Shown here: piece by piece, positions 42,208 to 52,328 of the stretch | How the letters are laid out: each line of letters begins with the position of its first letter | Position numbering within the stretch: position 1 is the stretch's first letter | Origin: Ramlibacter sp. WS9 | GTDB taxonomy: Bacteria; Pseudomonadota; Gammaproteobacteria; Burkholderiales; Burkholderiaceae_C | Assembly: GCF_003797765.1 (NCBI RefSeq) | Contig: NZ_RKMB01000027.1 | Span: 1 to 64,000 of the forward strand | Direction: 5' to 3' | Length of the DNA stretch: 64,000 nucleotides | Notes under the pieces: model-generated | Told to the model about the DNA's origin: nothing | Database searches by the model: none | The model's input: only the letters and a program-made list of their open reading frames with translations | Position numbers and translations under genes: made by a program

Positions 42208-42236
42208 TTGCGCGGCTATCGGTGGGGTTCTATAGT
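42208..42236 (+). promoter_or_regulatory. Possible promoter of the glutaryl-CoA dehydrogenase gene
   Basis: TTGCGC (42208-42213), a 17-base spacer and TATAGT (42231-42236) give a plausible sigma-70 promoter in the 97-base gap after nicB. Five of six bases match in the -10. It would let the dehydrogenase gene be expressed apart from the nicotinate operon. Confidence 0.4.
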
Positions 42237-42262
42237 TGCCTCATTCCATACCGGGGCTTGAA

Positions 42263-43447
<1,185 letters not shown>

Positions 43448-43451
43448 AGCG

Positions 43452-44435
43452 CTACCAGCGCAGCGCCGGTGTGATCACCGGCGCATCCCACAGCGACTTG
43501 AGCTCGTCGTCCAGCAGCGTGACGGTGAGCGAGGCACCCGCCATTTCGAGCGAAGTGGTGTAGTTGCCGACCAGCGAGCGCACCGGCACCAGGCCCTGTT
43601 CGCGCAGGTACTCGCCGGCCAGGTGGTGCAGCAGGTACAGCTCCATGAGCGGCGTGCCGCCGAAGCCGTTGACGTGCAGCAGCACCTCGCTGCCCGGCTT
43701 GGGGTTCAGGTCTTTCAGGATGGCCTGCAGCAAGTCCTTCACGATCGCCGCGGCCGGTTGAACGGCGGTGCGCCGGCGGCCCGGCTCGCCATGGATGCCG
43801 ACGCCGACTTCCATTTCCGCGGGCCCGATCTCGAACGTGGGCACGCCTGCTTCCGGCACCGTGCAACTGGTGAATGCGACGCCCATCGACGCGGTGCAGG
43901 CGTTGACCCGGTCGCCCAGGTGCTTGCATGACGACAGGTCGCTGCCGCGCTCGGCGGCCGCCCCCACCATTTTCTCGACCACCAGTGTGCCCGCCACGCC
44001 GCGCCGGCCGGCGGTGTGGGCGGCGGCCTCGAACGAAACGTCGTCATTGACCAGGATCGAGGCAAATTCCACGTCCATCATGTCCATGGCCATCTGGAAG
44101 TTCATCACGTCGCCGGCGTAGTTCTTGACGATGAACAGCACGCCGGCTTCGCTACCGACGGCCTTGGCTGCGGCCAGCATCTGGTTGGGCGTGGGCGAGG
44201 TGAACACTTGGCCCGGGCAGGCCGCGTCCAGCATGCCGACGCCGACAAACCCCGTGTGCAGCGGCTCGTGGCCCGAGCCGCCGCCGGAGATCAGCGCCAC
44301 TTTGGATGGATTGGGCGTCTTGCGCGTGACGTACAGCGGATCCATGTGAACGCTCACCAACTGCTCGTGGACGGCCGCGAACCCGAGCATGCTCTCGTAG
44401 ACGAGGTCGCTGGGGAGGTTGCTGAATTTCTTCAT
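43452..44435 (-). CDS. dhaK: Dihydroxyacetone kinase subunit DhaK, copy 1
   Basis: The 327-residue protein has the DhaK signatures SGGGSGHEPLHTGFVGVGMLD, KNYAGDVMNFQMA and GVGIHGEPGRRR, whose histidine binds the carbonyl of dihydroxyacetone covalently. It presents the substrate to DhaL for phosphorylation. It lies 49 bases behind a LacI gene on the minus strand and is likely co-transcribed with it. Its own DhaL is not adjacent; the one at 51690 is the only copy in view. It resembles the second DhaK (52325) closely along its whole length. Confidence 0.93.
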   Translation of the reverse strand: MKKFSNLPSDLVYESMLGFAAVHEQLVSVHMDPLYVTRKTPNPSKVALISGGGSGHEPLHTGFVGVGMLDAACPGQVFTSPTPNQMLAAAKAVGSEAGVLFIVKNYAGDVMNFQMAMDMMDVEFASILVNDDVSFEAAAHTAGRRGVAGTLVVEKMVGAAAERGSDLSSCKHLGDRVNACTASMGVAFTSCTVPEAGVPTFEIGPAEMEVGVGIHGEPGRRRTAVQPAAAIVKDLLQAILKDLNPKPGSEVLLHVNGFGGTPLMELYLLHHLAGEYLREQGLVPVRSLVGNYTTSLEMAGASLTVTLLDDELKSLWDAPVITPALRW

Positions 44436-44484
44436 CGCCGCGAGACAGGTTGCAAGTTAATTATGGTCACCGCGCGTGGCCGTG

Positions 44485-45513
44485 TCACGCGAGGTTTTCC
44501 GCGGTGATGATCTCGATGCGCGGGTTGCTGACGGCCAGCGCACCGCGCACTTCCTCGCACAGCAGGCGCAGCACCTTGGCGGCCGTCATCACCGCATAGT
44601 GCACGTCCTGCTGCAGCACGTAGGAAACAACGTTGCCCACCAGCAGCGAGCGGTGCATCTCCAGCAGGTCGTGCACGACGAAGCCCAGCGAGCTGTCGTA
44701 GCCGTATTCCTGCAGGGCGCGCGACAGCCCGTGCGAGCCCGGGCCGATGTTGTACAGCGCGTGCAGTTTTCCTTCAGTGCCGGACGGCGCCAGGTGCTCC
44801 TTGGCGAAGGCATAGGCCAGGTCTTCCGCTTCCGGCATGTCGGGCAACTCGATCAGCCGCGCGTCGGGAAAGCGCTCTTCCAGCACCTGCGCGAAGCCGA
44901 TGCGCCGGTCGATCTCCGCTGCGAAGCGCGTGGCCGGCGACAGCATCGCGCAGCGCCCGGGCTCGCCGCGCGGCAGGCAGCGCCCGAGCAGGATGCCGGC
45001 CGTGCGGCCGGCAGCGCGATTGTCGGCGCCCACGAAGGTCTCGCGGAGCGAACCCGGCACGTCGGAGAACAGCGTGACCACGTGCACGCCGCTGCGCGCC
45101 AGCTCGTTGATCGCGAGCTTGACCTGCGGCACGTCCGGCGCCAGCAGGGCGATGCCGTCCAGGTCGGTCATCTTGGCCAGTTCCGCTGCGAAGTCGGTGC
45201 CGTCCTGGTTGGGCAGCCGGTGCGTGATCTCGGTGATGTGCTGGTGCCGGAAGTCGCCGGCGGCCTGGGCGACGACGCGGTCGATCATGTCGAAGAAGCC
45301 GCGCCGCGCCGCCGGCAGCACGAAGCCGAACCGGTAATTGGGGGTGGACCGCGGCCGGCCGCGCGTCGGTGTGGCCGCACCCAGCGCCTGCATGACGGTA
45401 CGCACGCGCTCGACGGTGGCGGGGTTCACCCCCGGCCGATTGTTCAGCACGCGGTCGACCGTCGCGGTGCTGACGCCCGCTGCCTCGGCTATCTGGTTGA
45501 TGGTGGCTGCCAT
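44485..45513 (-). CDS. LacI-family regulator of the polyol/triose module
   Basis: The ATG at 45511-45513 starts MAATINQIAEAAGVSTATVDRVLNNRPGVN, the LacI helix-turn-helix, followed by a periplasmic-binding-like domain of about 270 residues. The 342-residue length is normal. No Shine-Dalgarno precedes the ATG. Longer readings upstream run through the operator region and are unlikely. It is divergent from the glycerol-type transporter, with a nested palindrome between them, and should repress both directions until a polyol or triose binds. Confidence 0.92.
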   Translation of the reverse strand: MAATINQIAEAAGVSTATVDRVLNNRPGVNPATVERVRTVMQALGAATPTRGRPRSTPNYRFGFVLPAARRGFFDMIDRVVAQAAGDFRHQHITEITHRLPNQDGTDFAAELAKMTDLDGIALLAPDVPQVKLAINELARSGVHVVTLFSDVPGSLRETFVGADNRAAGRTAGILLGRCLPRGEPGRCAMLSPATRFAAEIDRRIGFAQVLEERFPDARLIELPDMPEAEDLAYAFAKEHLAPSGTEGKLHALYNIGPGSHGLSRALQEYGYDSSLGFVVHDLLEMHRSLLVGNVVSYVLQQDVHYAVMTAAKVLRLLCEEVRGALAVSNPRIEIITAENLA

Positions 45514-45663
45514 GGGATCGAGGAGGCGGCAATCAAATAAATCAATCTTTCCCGCCGCGCTTTCTGGCCCGAATGTAGCGCAGTTTCTGCCCTGCCTCCT
45601 ATTTTGGCTATGGACTGCTCCCGAACTCCATCTGATGTGATTGCCTGCATTAGGGTTTGTATT

Positions 45664-45698
45664 GATTGATGTATTAAATGATGTCATTAACATCAATC
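45664..45698. promoter_or_regulatory. Nested palindromic operator in the lacI-transporter divergent region
   Basis: GATTGATGT (45664-45672) and ACATCAATC (45690-45698) are perfect inverted 9-base arms. Between them AATGATGTCATT (45678-45689) is itself an inverted repeat, so the site is roughly symmetrical over 35 bases. It lies in the 351-base gap 45514-45864 between the LacI and binding-protein genes. The gap is AT-rich around the site, and I see no gene in it. Confidence 0.65.
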
Positions 45699-45864
45699 GC
45701 ATCAGACAGTCGGTCGACCTGGCGCGAGTAGTTCCAGCTGCGGGCCGCGGGCAGTGGGCTGATCGGCGATGAGCCGGGAAAAGAGACAAGCGGACCCATC
45801 CCCAACAAGCCGCTTTTTTGTGCAACCCAAGCGTGGCCACCACGCACCGTATGGAGACGAACTC

Positions 45865-47196
45865 ATGAGCAAACCCAAATCAAACCTCTGGCGCCTGCTG
45901 GCCGGGGCCGCGCTGGGATTGACAGCGCTGGGCGCGCAAGCGCAAGACAAGCAGTTGACGCTTTGCTGGGCCGCCTGGGACCCGGCCAATGCCCTGGTGG
46001 AACTGTCGAAGGACTTCACCGCCAAGACCGGCATCACGATGAAATACGAGTTCGTGCCGTGGCCGAATTTCGCGCAGCGCATGCTGAACGAGCTGAACTC
46101 CAAGGGCAAGCTGTGCGACCTGCTGATCGGCGACAGCCAGTGGATCGGCTCGGCCGCCACCGAAGGCCACTACGTCAAGCTGAACGACTTCTTCGACAAG
46201 AACGCCATCAAGATGGCCGACTTCATGCCCGCCACCGTCGAGGGCTACTCGACCTGGCCCAAGGGCTCGAAGAACTACTGGGCCCTGCCCGCGATGGGCG
46301 ACGCCGTGGCGTTCACCTACCGCAAGGATTGGTTCGCACGCCCGGAACTGCAAGCCGAGTTCAAGCAAAAGCACGGCCGCGACCTGGCGCCGCCCAAGAC
46401 CTGGGACGAGTTCAAGCAGGTCGGCCAGTTCTTCCAGAACCGCATGATCGACGGCAAGAAGGTCTACGGCGCGGCCCTCTACACGGAACGCGGCTCGGAA
46501 GGCATCACGATGGGCGTGACCAACACGCTGTACGCCTACGGCTTCGAATACCAGAACCCGGCCAAGGCGTACGACATGAAGGGCTTCGTCAACAGCGCGG
46601 GCGCCGCCAAGGGCCTGAAGTTCTACAAGGAGCTGTACGACACGGTGGTGCCGCCCGGTCACAGCAACGCCTACATGACCGAAGACCTGGACGCCTACAA
46701 GTCCGGCCAGGTGGCCATGCAGATGAACTTCATCGCCTTCTTCCCCGGCATCTCCAAGGATCCGCAAGTCGGCGGCGAGAAGACCGGCTTCTTCGCCATC
46801 CCCAAGGGCGACAAGCAGTTCGCGCAGCTGGGCGGCCAGGGCATCTCGGTCGTGAAGTACTCCGACAAGAAGGACATGGCGCTGCAGTACATGAAGTGGT
46901 TCGCCCAGCCTTCGATCCAGAAGAAGTGGTGGGATGGCGGCGGCTTCACCTGCCTGAAGTCCATCCTGGAAGCGCAGGGCTTCGAGACCAGCACGCCGTA
47001 CGCCAAGGTGTTCCTGGACTCGATGAAGATCGTCAAGGATTTCTGGGCCGACCCGAGCTACGCGCAGTTGATGCTGGCCATGCAGAACCGCGTGCATGAC
47101 TACGTCGTCGCCGGCAAGGGCACCCCGAACGCCGCGCTCGACGCGCTGCTGAAGGACTGGACCGAAGTCTTCAAGGAAGACGGGAAATTGAAGTAA
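45865..47196 (+). CDS. Glycerol/sugar-type ABC transporter substrate-binding protein
   Basis: The ATG at 45865 with ATGGAGACG upstream gives 443 residues with a signal peptide (LLAGAALGLTALGAQAQ). The mature domain, with LTLCWAAWDPANALVELSKDF and PKTWDEFKQVGQFFQ, belongs to the extracellular solute-binding family 1. The layout of the following genes, including the small DUF2160 protein and two ATPases, mirrors the glpSTPQUV glycerol transporter of rhizobia. Together with two dhaK genes, the substrate may be glycerol, dihydroxyacetone or a related polyol. Confidence 0.9.
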   Translation: MSKPKSNLWRLLAGAALGLTALGAQAQDKQLTLCWAAWDPANALVELSKDFTAKTGITMKYEFVPWPNFAQRMLNELNSKGKLCDLLIGDSQWIGSAATEGHYVKLNDFFDKNAIKMADFMPATVEGYSTWPKGSKNYWALPAMGDAVAFTYRKDWFARPELQAEFKQKHGRDLAPPKTWDEFKQVGQFFQNRMIDGKKVYGAALYTERGSEGITMGVTNTLYAYGFEYQNPAKAYDMKGFVNSAGAAKGLKFYKELYDTVVPPGHSNAYMTEDLDAYKSGQVAMQMNFIAFFPGISKDPQVGGEKTGFFAIPKGDKQFAQLGGQGISVVKYSDKKDMALQYMKWFAQPSIQKKWWDGGGFTCLKSILEAQGFETSTPYAKVFLDSMKIVKDFWADPSYAQLMLAMQNRVHDYVVAGKGTPNAALDALLKDWTEVFKEDGKLK

Positions 47197-47205
47197 GCAA
47201 CGAGC

Positions 47206-47280
47206 CCACCCCCGAAGCGCCTGCGGCGCCTCCCCCTCAAGGGGGCGCAGCCAGCGGCCCGGCAAAGCCGGTTCCGCGGC
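47206..47280. repeat. Comamonadaceae-type G/C-rich intergenic repeat, copy A
   Basis: The element holds a CCCCC-TCAA-GGGGG hairpin (47232-47245) followed by GCGCAGCCAGCGG and a further GC stem. It lies between the binding-protein and first permease genes, where it may set relative expression of the two by forming an mRNA hairpin. Related copies are at 49471 and 59087. Confidence 0.7.
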
Positions 47281-47324
47281 CACCACGCGAAGGCCCGGGA
47301 AATGAAATGTACTTAGGAGCTCAT

Positions 47325-48332
47325 GTGAAACCTCGAGTGTTCATGCAGTGGCCGCAGCCCGAGGCGGCGGCCGCCGCAAACTCTTCGACGCCGGCGGGCA
47401 GCCCCCGCCAGGCGGCCGGCCCAGCCCTGGCGCCCAGCACCCTGCTGGCCCGCCAGGGCCTTTCGGACCGGGCCCTGGCATGGCTGTTCGTCGGCCCTAC
47501 CGTCGTCTTGCTGCTGGCCTTCAACATCTTCCCGCTGTTGTGGACCATCTGGCTGTCGTTCACCAACTTCCGCGCGAACCGGCCCAACGCCGCCGTCGAG
47601 TGGCTGGGGATCGACAACTACCGGCGTGTCCTCGGCAACGAGGCGATCTGGGAAAACATGCGCGCCACCGCGCACTTCCTGGTGACGTCGATCGCGCTGC
47701 AGCTGGTGCTGGGCTTCGTGCTTGCGCTGCTGCTCAATCGCAGATTCCGCTCCCACAGTTTCTGGAGCACCGCCATCCTGCTGCCCATGATGCTGGCGCC
47801 GGCCGTGGTGGGCACCTTCTGGAAGTACTTCTTCGAACCGCAGTACGGCATCTTCAACGCCATCGCCCGCTTCCTCGGCTCGAGCGGCGACTTCACGATG
47901 CTCGGCAGCACCCAGCTGTCGCCCTGGGCGATCGTGCTGGTCGACACCTGGATGTGGACGCCCTACGTCATGCTGCTCTTGCTCGCCGGGCTGAAATCGA
48001 TTCCTCCCTACCTGTATGAAGCGGCCGAGATCGACCGCGCCTCGGAGTGGACCAAGTTCTGGCGCATCACGCTGCCCATGGTCATGCCCTTCATCCTGCT
48101 GGCGCTGCTGTTTCGCACCATCGAGAACTTCAAGATGTTCGACCTGGTGGACCAGTTGACCAACGGTGGGCCCGGATCGGTGACCGAGCTGGCGTCGATC
48201 CACCTCAAGCGCGAGGCCTTCGAGAAATGGCGCACCGGCTACGCATCGGCCTTCGCGATCATCCTGTTCGTCGCGATCTATGGCCTGTCCATGGTGACGG
48301 TGCGCTACCTCGACAAGGTGAAGCAGCGATGA
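47325..48332 (+). CDS. Glycerol/sugar-type ABC transporter permease 1
   Basis: A GTG at 47325 follows AGGAG by 5 bases and gives 335 residues; an ATG at 47307 is in frame but lies before that site. After a long alanine/proline-rich cytoplasmic lead (about 40 residues), six membrane helices follow, with the EAA loop YEAAEIDRASEWTKFWRITLPMVMP that contacts the ATPase. It belongs to the MalF-type family and pairs with the permease at 48329. It overlaps that gene by 4 bases. Confidence 0.9.
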   Translation: MKPRVFMQWPQPEAAAAANSSTPAGSPRQAAGPALAPSTLLARQGLSDRALAWLFVGPTVVLLLAFNIFPLLWTIWLSFTNFRANRPNAAVEWLGIDNYRRVLGNEAIWENMRATAHFLVTSIALQLVLGFVLALLLNRRFRSHSFWSTAILLPMMLAPAVVGTFWKYFFEPQYGIFNAIARFLGSSGDFTMLGSTQLSPWAIVLVDTWMWTPYVMLLLLAGLKSIPPYLYEAAEIDRASEWTKFWRITLPMVMPFILLALLFRTIENFKMFDLVDQLTNGGPGSVTELASIHLKREAFEKWRTGYASAFAIILFVAIYGLSMVTVRYLDKVKQR

Positions 48333-49276
48333 AAACAATTCTCCACTCTCCGCTGGAGCCGAGCGCGGCGTCCAAGTGGTTCGCCGGCACCGTGGTCATC
48401 GCGTACGCCCTCATCACGCTGATTCCGCTCGCGTGGATCTTCATGACGAGTTTCCGCACGCCCGCCGATTCCATCGCCTACCCGCCCAAGGTGGTGGCCG
48501 AGGCGTCGCTGGTCGGCTACGTCAACCTGTTCACCACCCGCTCGCGCGTGTCGGCCGAGGAACTGGCGGCACTGCCGCCGGCCAAGACCTGGTACGAGCA
48601 GCTGGTGCGCGACCAGCAAATGATCCTGGCCGGCCCCTCGCGCTTCATCGACCGCTACAGCAACTCCCTCCTGGTCGGCTTCGGCTCGACGCTGCTGTCG
48701 GTGATCCTGGGCACGCTGGCCGCCTACGCCTTCTCGCGCTTTCGCGTGCCGGGCAAGGCCGACCTGCTGTTCTTCATTCTCTCCACGCGGATGATGCCGC
48801 CGATCGCCATCGCGATTCCGGTGTACCTGATGTTCCGCGCCTTGGGGCTGAACGACACGCACGTGGGGCTGATCATCTTGTACACAGTGGTCAATCTGTC
48901 GCTGGCGGTGTGGCTGCTCCAGGGTTTCATGGACGAGATCCCGAAGGAGTACGAGGAAGCGGCCATGGTCGACGGCTATACGCGCTGGCAGGCCTTCGTG
49001 AAGGTCGTGCTGCCGCAGGCCGCCACCGGCATCGCGACCACGGCCATCTTCTGCCTGATCTTCGCGTGGAACGAATACGCCTTCGCCTTGCTGCTCACCA
49101 GCGGCACCGCGCAGACTTCGCCCCCGTTCATCCCCACCATCATCGGTGAGGGCGGCCTCGACTGGCCCGCCATGGCGGCCGGCACCACGCTGTTCCTGCT
49201 GCCGGTGCTGGTGTTCACCGTGCTGCTGCGCAAGCACCTGCTGCGCGGCGTGACCTTCGGAGCGATCCGCAAATGA
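48329..49276 (+). CDS. Glycerol/sugar-type ABC transporter permease 2
   Basis: The 315-residue MalG-type permease has six helices and the EAA loop YEEAAMVDGYTRWQAFVKVVLPQA. A periplasmic insert of about 55 residues (RSRVSAEELAALPPAKTWYEQ and what follows) sits after the first helix; this kind of insert is seen in GlpQ-type permeases. Its ATG overlaps the end of the first permease, and its end overlaps the DUF2160 gene by 4 bases. Confidence 0.92.
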   Translation: MKTILHSPLEPSAASKWFAGTVVIAYALITLIPLAWIFMTSFRTPADSIAYPPKVVAEASLVGYVNLFTTRSRVSAEELAALPPAKTWYEQLVRDQQMILAGPSRFIDRYSNSLLVGFGSTLLSVILGTLAAYAFSRFRVPGKADLLFFILSTRMMPPIAIAIPVYLMFRALGLNDTHVGLIILYTVVNLSLAVWLLQGFMDEIPKEYEEAAMVDGYTRWQAFVKVVLPQAATGIATTAIFCLIFAWNEYAFALLLTSGTAQTSPPFIPTIIGEGGLDWPAMAAGTTLFLLPVLVFTVLLRKHLLRGVTFGAIRK

Positions 49277-49464
49277 AGACGCGCAAATCCACCCCCGCCT
49301 GGCTGCGCCGGGCACCCTGGGAGCAGGGCACGGGCGGCCTCATCGGCCTGGGCCTGTTCATGCTGATGCAGCCGTTCTGGATGGAGGCGTACACGTACTC
49401 CTTCATCGTGCTGCTGGCCGGCGTCATCGGCTACTCCATCGCCGCGAAGTTACCGGAACACTAA
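49273..49464 (+). CDS. DUF2160 small membrane protein (GlpU-like)
   Basis: This 63-residue protein has two hydrophobic helices (GGLIGLGLFMLMQPFW and YSFIVLLAGVIGYSIAA) and a basic N-terminus. It is the small accessory membrane protein found in glycerol-type ABC operons such as rhizobial glpSTPQUV. It probably stabilises or tunes the permease pair; no catalytic motif is visible. Tight coupling to the second permease (4-base overlap) supports it as a real gene despite its size. Confidence 0.88.
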   Translation: MKTRKSTPAWLRRAPWEQGTGGLIGLGLFMLMQPFWMEAYTYSFIVLLAGVIGYSIAAKLPEH

Positions 49465-49470
49465 GAATGA

Positions 49471-49546
49471 CTACCCCCACGTTTGCGGCTACGCCGCTGC
49501 TCTGCCCCCCGAGGGGGCGATGCCTCCTAAGGGCGGCCTGTCGGAG
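49471..49546. repeat. Comamonadaceae-type G/C-rich intergenic repeat, copy B
   Basis: CTACCCCCACG at the left end, CTGCCCCCCGAGGGGGCG in the middle and AGGGCGGCCTGTCGG at the right match copy C in order. The element fills the gap between the DUF2160 and first ATPase genes and ends in the CGGAGG used as ribosome-binding site by the ATPase gene. Confidence 0.75.
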
Positions 49547-49551
49547 GCATG

Positions 49552-50661
49552 ATGTCTGAAATAAGAATCCAGAACCTGCAGAAGCGCTTTGCCGACTTCA
49601 CGGCGGTGCGCGGCTCCTCGCTGGTGCTCGAAAGCGGCAAGTTCGTCGTGCTGCTAGGCCCGTCGGGCTGCGGCAAGACGACCACGCTGCGCATGATCGC
49701 CGGCCTGGAATACCCCACCGGCGGGACCATCACCCTGGAAGACCAGGACGTGACCTACCTGCGGCCGCGCGAGCGCGACATCGCGATGGTGTTCCAGCTG
49801 TTCGCGCTCTACCCGCACATGGGCGTGCGCGGTAACCTGGAGTTCCCGCTGCGCAACGAAGGCGTGCCGCGCGCCGAGATCGACAGGCGCGTGAAAGAGG
49901 TGGCCTCCATCCTGCGCATCGAGCACCTGCTCGACTCCAGCGTCACCGGCCTGGCCGGCGGCGACCGCCAGCGCGTGGCGCTTGGCCGCGCCATCGTGCG
50001 GCAACCCAAGGCCTTCCTGATGGACGAGCCGCTGGGCACGCTGGACGCCGAGTTCCGTGAGCTGATGTGCGTGGAGCTGCGCAAGCTGCACGACCGCCTG
50101 AAGACCACCACGGTGTTCGTCACGCACGACCAGAACGAGGCAATGGCGCTGGCCGACCACATCGTGGTGATGAACGAAGGCGAGATCCTGCAGGCCGACA
50201 GTCCGCACGGCATCTACAGCTTTCCCTCCTGCCTGTTCGTCGCCAAGTTCATCGGCCGCCCGCCGATGAACCTGCTGAATGCCGAAGCGCCCGTGGTGCG
50301 CGGCGACAACAGCGTGCGCCTGGCGCGGCGCTCGATCGACGTTCCCACCGTGGACGCGCCGGCCGCTTCGATCGTGTTGGGCATCCGCCCGGAACACGTG
50401 CGACTGCTCGGCGCCGATCAGGGCAGCCTCGGCGGCACGATCGAACACGTCGAGTACTTCGGCTCGCACTGGGTCGCCGAAGTGCGCACCGAGGCCGGCG
50501 CCATCAAGGTGCTGGCTGACAAGTCGGTTCGCCCCGTGCTGCAGGACCGCGTCGGCCTGTCGTTCGACACGCGGCACATCGTGCTGTTCGATGCGGCCAC
50601 CGAAAAGCTGCTGCCAAGCGCGACCACGCGCACCCACACACCGAGCATGCGCCATGGCTAG
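49552..50661 (+). CDS. Glycerol/sugar-type ABC transporter ATPase 1
   Basis: The second of two adjacent ATGs (49552) suits the CGGAGG spacing. The 369-residue ATPase has Walker A GPSGCGKTT and Walker B FLMDEPLGTLDAE, and a C-terminal TOBE/OB domain. Its signature reads LAGGDRQRVALGRAI, with alanine in place of serine, a deviation from LSGGQ. It forms a heterodimer with the ATPase at 50654, as in GlpS/GlpT. The MalK-like tail could bind a regulator. It overlaps the next gene by 8 bases. Confidence 0.92.
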   Translation: MSEIRIQNLQKRFADFTAVRGSSLVLESGKFVVLLGPSGCGKTTTLRMIAGLEYPTGGTITLEDQDVTYLRPRERDIAMVFQLFALYPHMGVRGNLEFPLRNEGVPRAEIDRRVKEVASILRIEHLLDSSVTGLAGGDRQRVALGRAIVRQPKAFLMDEPLGTLDAEFRELMCVELRKLHDRLKTTTVFVTHDQNEAMALADHIVVMNEGEILQADSPHGIYSFPSCLFVAKFIGRPPMNLLNAEAPVVRGDNSVRLARRSIDVPTVDAPAASIVLGIRPEHVRLLGADQGSLGGTIEHVEYFGSHWVAEVRTEAGAIKVLADKSVRPVLQDRVGLSFDTRHIVLFDAATEKLLPSATTRTHTPSMRHG

Positions 50662-51664
50662 CATTTCACTTCAAGGTATTTCCAAGAGCTTCGGCGAGAC
50701 CGACGCGCTGTCGGACGTTCGGCTCGACATCGCAGACGGCGAGTTCTTCGTGCTGCTGGGCCCCAGCGGCGCCGGCAAGACCACCACGCTGCGCGTGATC
50801 GCGGGGCTGGAGCAGCCCGACACCGGCCTCGTGCGCATGAACGGTGAGGACGTCACCACGGCGGCGCCGGCCCAGCGCGACTGCGCCTTCGTGTTCCAGC
50901 AGTACTCGCTGTACCCGCACCTCTCCGTGTTCGACAACCTCGCGTTCCCGTTGCGCGCGCCGATGCGCCGCATCGCCGAAGACGAGATCCACCGCCGGGT
51001 CGAGCGCGTCGCCGCCACCCTGCACATCGAAAGCAAGCTGCAGCGCAAGGCCACGGCCCTGTCGGGCGGCGAGATGCAGCGCGTCGCCATCGGCCGCGCG
51101 CTGGTGCGGGAACCTCGCGTCTACCTGATGGACGAGCCGCTGTCTTCGCTGGACGCGAAGCTGCGCGAGGAACTGCGTGTCGAGCTCAAGCGCATCCAGC
51201 GCCAGAGCGGCGCCACCGTGGTCTACGTGACGCACGACCAGGTCGAGGCGACGACCATGGCGGATCGCATCGCCATTCTGGAAGACGGCCGCATCCAGCA
51301 GGTCGGAACGCCCGAGCAGGTCTACGCGTCGCCGGTCAACGTGCAGGTCGCGCAGCGCCTCGGTTCGCCGCCGATCAACGTGTTGCCCGCCAACTGGTTC
51401 ACCGGCCAGCACACCCCGGCCGCGGCGAGCGTCGGCATCCGCCCCGAGGACGTGGAACTGGCGGGCGAGGGCGAGGGCTTCGAATGCACCGTCGTCGAAT
51501 CGTCGCTGCTCAAGCACCACGTCATCTGCGAGTACGCCGGCGTCGAAGTGCGCGCCCGCCTGATGCAGGACGTGGCCCCCCATCCCCAGAGCCGCATCCG
51601 CCTGCGCTTTCCGCCCGCGCAGCGGCTGCTGTTCGACCAGGCCGGCCAGCGCCTGGCCGCGTGA
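50654..51664 (+). CDS. Glycerol/sugar-type ABC transporter ATPase 2
   Basis: The 336-residue ATPase has Walker A GPSGAGKTT, an intact signature LSGGEMQRVAIGRAL, Walker B YLMDEPLSSLDAK and a TOBE domain. Together with ATPase 1, whose signature deviates, it makes an asymmetric pair. The start at 50654 lies within the end of the upstream gene. It ends 25 bases before dhaL. Confidence 0.93.
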   Translation: MASISLQGISKSFGETDALSDVRLDIADGEFFVLLGPSGAGKTTTLRVIAGLEQPDTGLVRMNGEDVTTAAPAQRDCAFVFQQYSLYPHLSVFDNLAFPLRAPMRRIAEDEIHRRVERVAATLHIESKLQRKATALSGGEMQRVAIGRALVREPRVYLMDEPLSSLDAKLREELRVELKRIQRQSGATVVYVTHDQVEATTMADRIAILEDGRIQQVGTPEQVYASPVNVQVAQRLGSPPINVLPANWFTGQHTPAAASVGIRPEDVELAGEGEGFECTVVESSLLKHHVICEYAGVEVRARLMQDVAPHPQSRIRLRFPPAQRLLFDQAGQRLAA

Positions 51665-51689
51665 GACACCACCCCCAAGGAAATCACCC

Positions 51690-52328
51690 ATGAACACCCG
51701 TGACATCATCGCCGCAGTCGAAGCGGTTCAAGCCGCCATCCTGGCCAACGAAGCCCAGATCGAATCGCTGGACCGCGCCATCGGCGACGGCGACCACTTC
51801 ATCAACGTGCGGCGGGGCTGCGAAGCCATCGCGACGCTCAAGCCCGAACTTGCACCGCTGCCGCCTTCGCTGGCGTTCAACCGCATCGGCATGAAGCTGC
51901 TCAGCACCATCGGCGGCGCGTCGGGCCCGCTGATCGCCAGCTTCTTCATCTCCATGGGCAAGGAGCTGGAAGGCCTGACCGAGCCGGACGCGAGAAGTTT
52001 CGCGCAAGCACTGGCGGCAGGCGTCGAAGCGATCAAGAGCCGCGGCAAGGCCGACCTGGGCGAGAAGACCATGCTCGACGTGCTGATCCCCGCGTCGCGC
52101 CTGCTGGTGCGGTTGGCGGAAGAGGGCAGCGACCTGGAAGTGCTCTGCTCCAAGCTCAAGCAGGAAGCCGAATTCAATATGCTGGCCACGCGCGACATGA
52201 TCGCGACCAAGGGCCGCGCGCACTTCCTGGGCGAGCGGGCACTGGGCCACATCGACCCCGGCGCCAAGACCAGCCAGGTCGCGCTGTTTGCGGTGTGCGA
52301 CATGCTGACCCTGGGAGCGACTTCGTGA
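51690..52328 (+). CDS. dhaL: Dihydroxyacetone kinase subunit DhaL
   Basis: The 212-residue all-helical protein has the nucleotide/metal motif AIGDGDHFINVRRGCEA, with the aspartates that hold two magnesium ions, and STIGGASGPLIASFF for phosphate contact. It transfers a phosphoryl group to the substrate held on DhaK. The PTS protein DhaM that re-phosphorylates ADP on DhaL in E. coli is not encoded in the window, so ATP exchange is more likely. It overlaps the second dhaK by 4 bases. Confidence 0.93.
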   Translation: MNTRDIIAAVEAVQAAILANEAQIESLDRAIGDGDHFINVRRGCEAIATLKPELAPLPPSLAFNRIGMKLLSTIGGASGPLIASFFISMGKELEGLTEPDARSFAQALAAGVEAIKSRGKADLGEKTMLDVLIPASRLLVRLAEEGSDLEVLCSKLKQEAEFNMLATRDMIATKGRAHFLGERALGHIDPGAKTSQVALFAVCDMLTLGATS

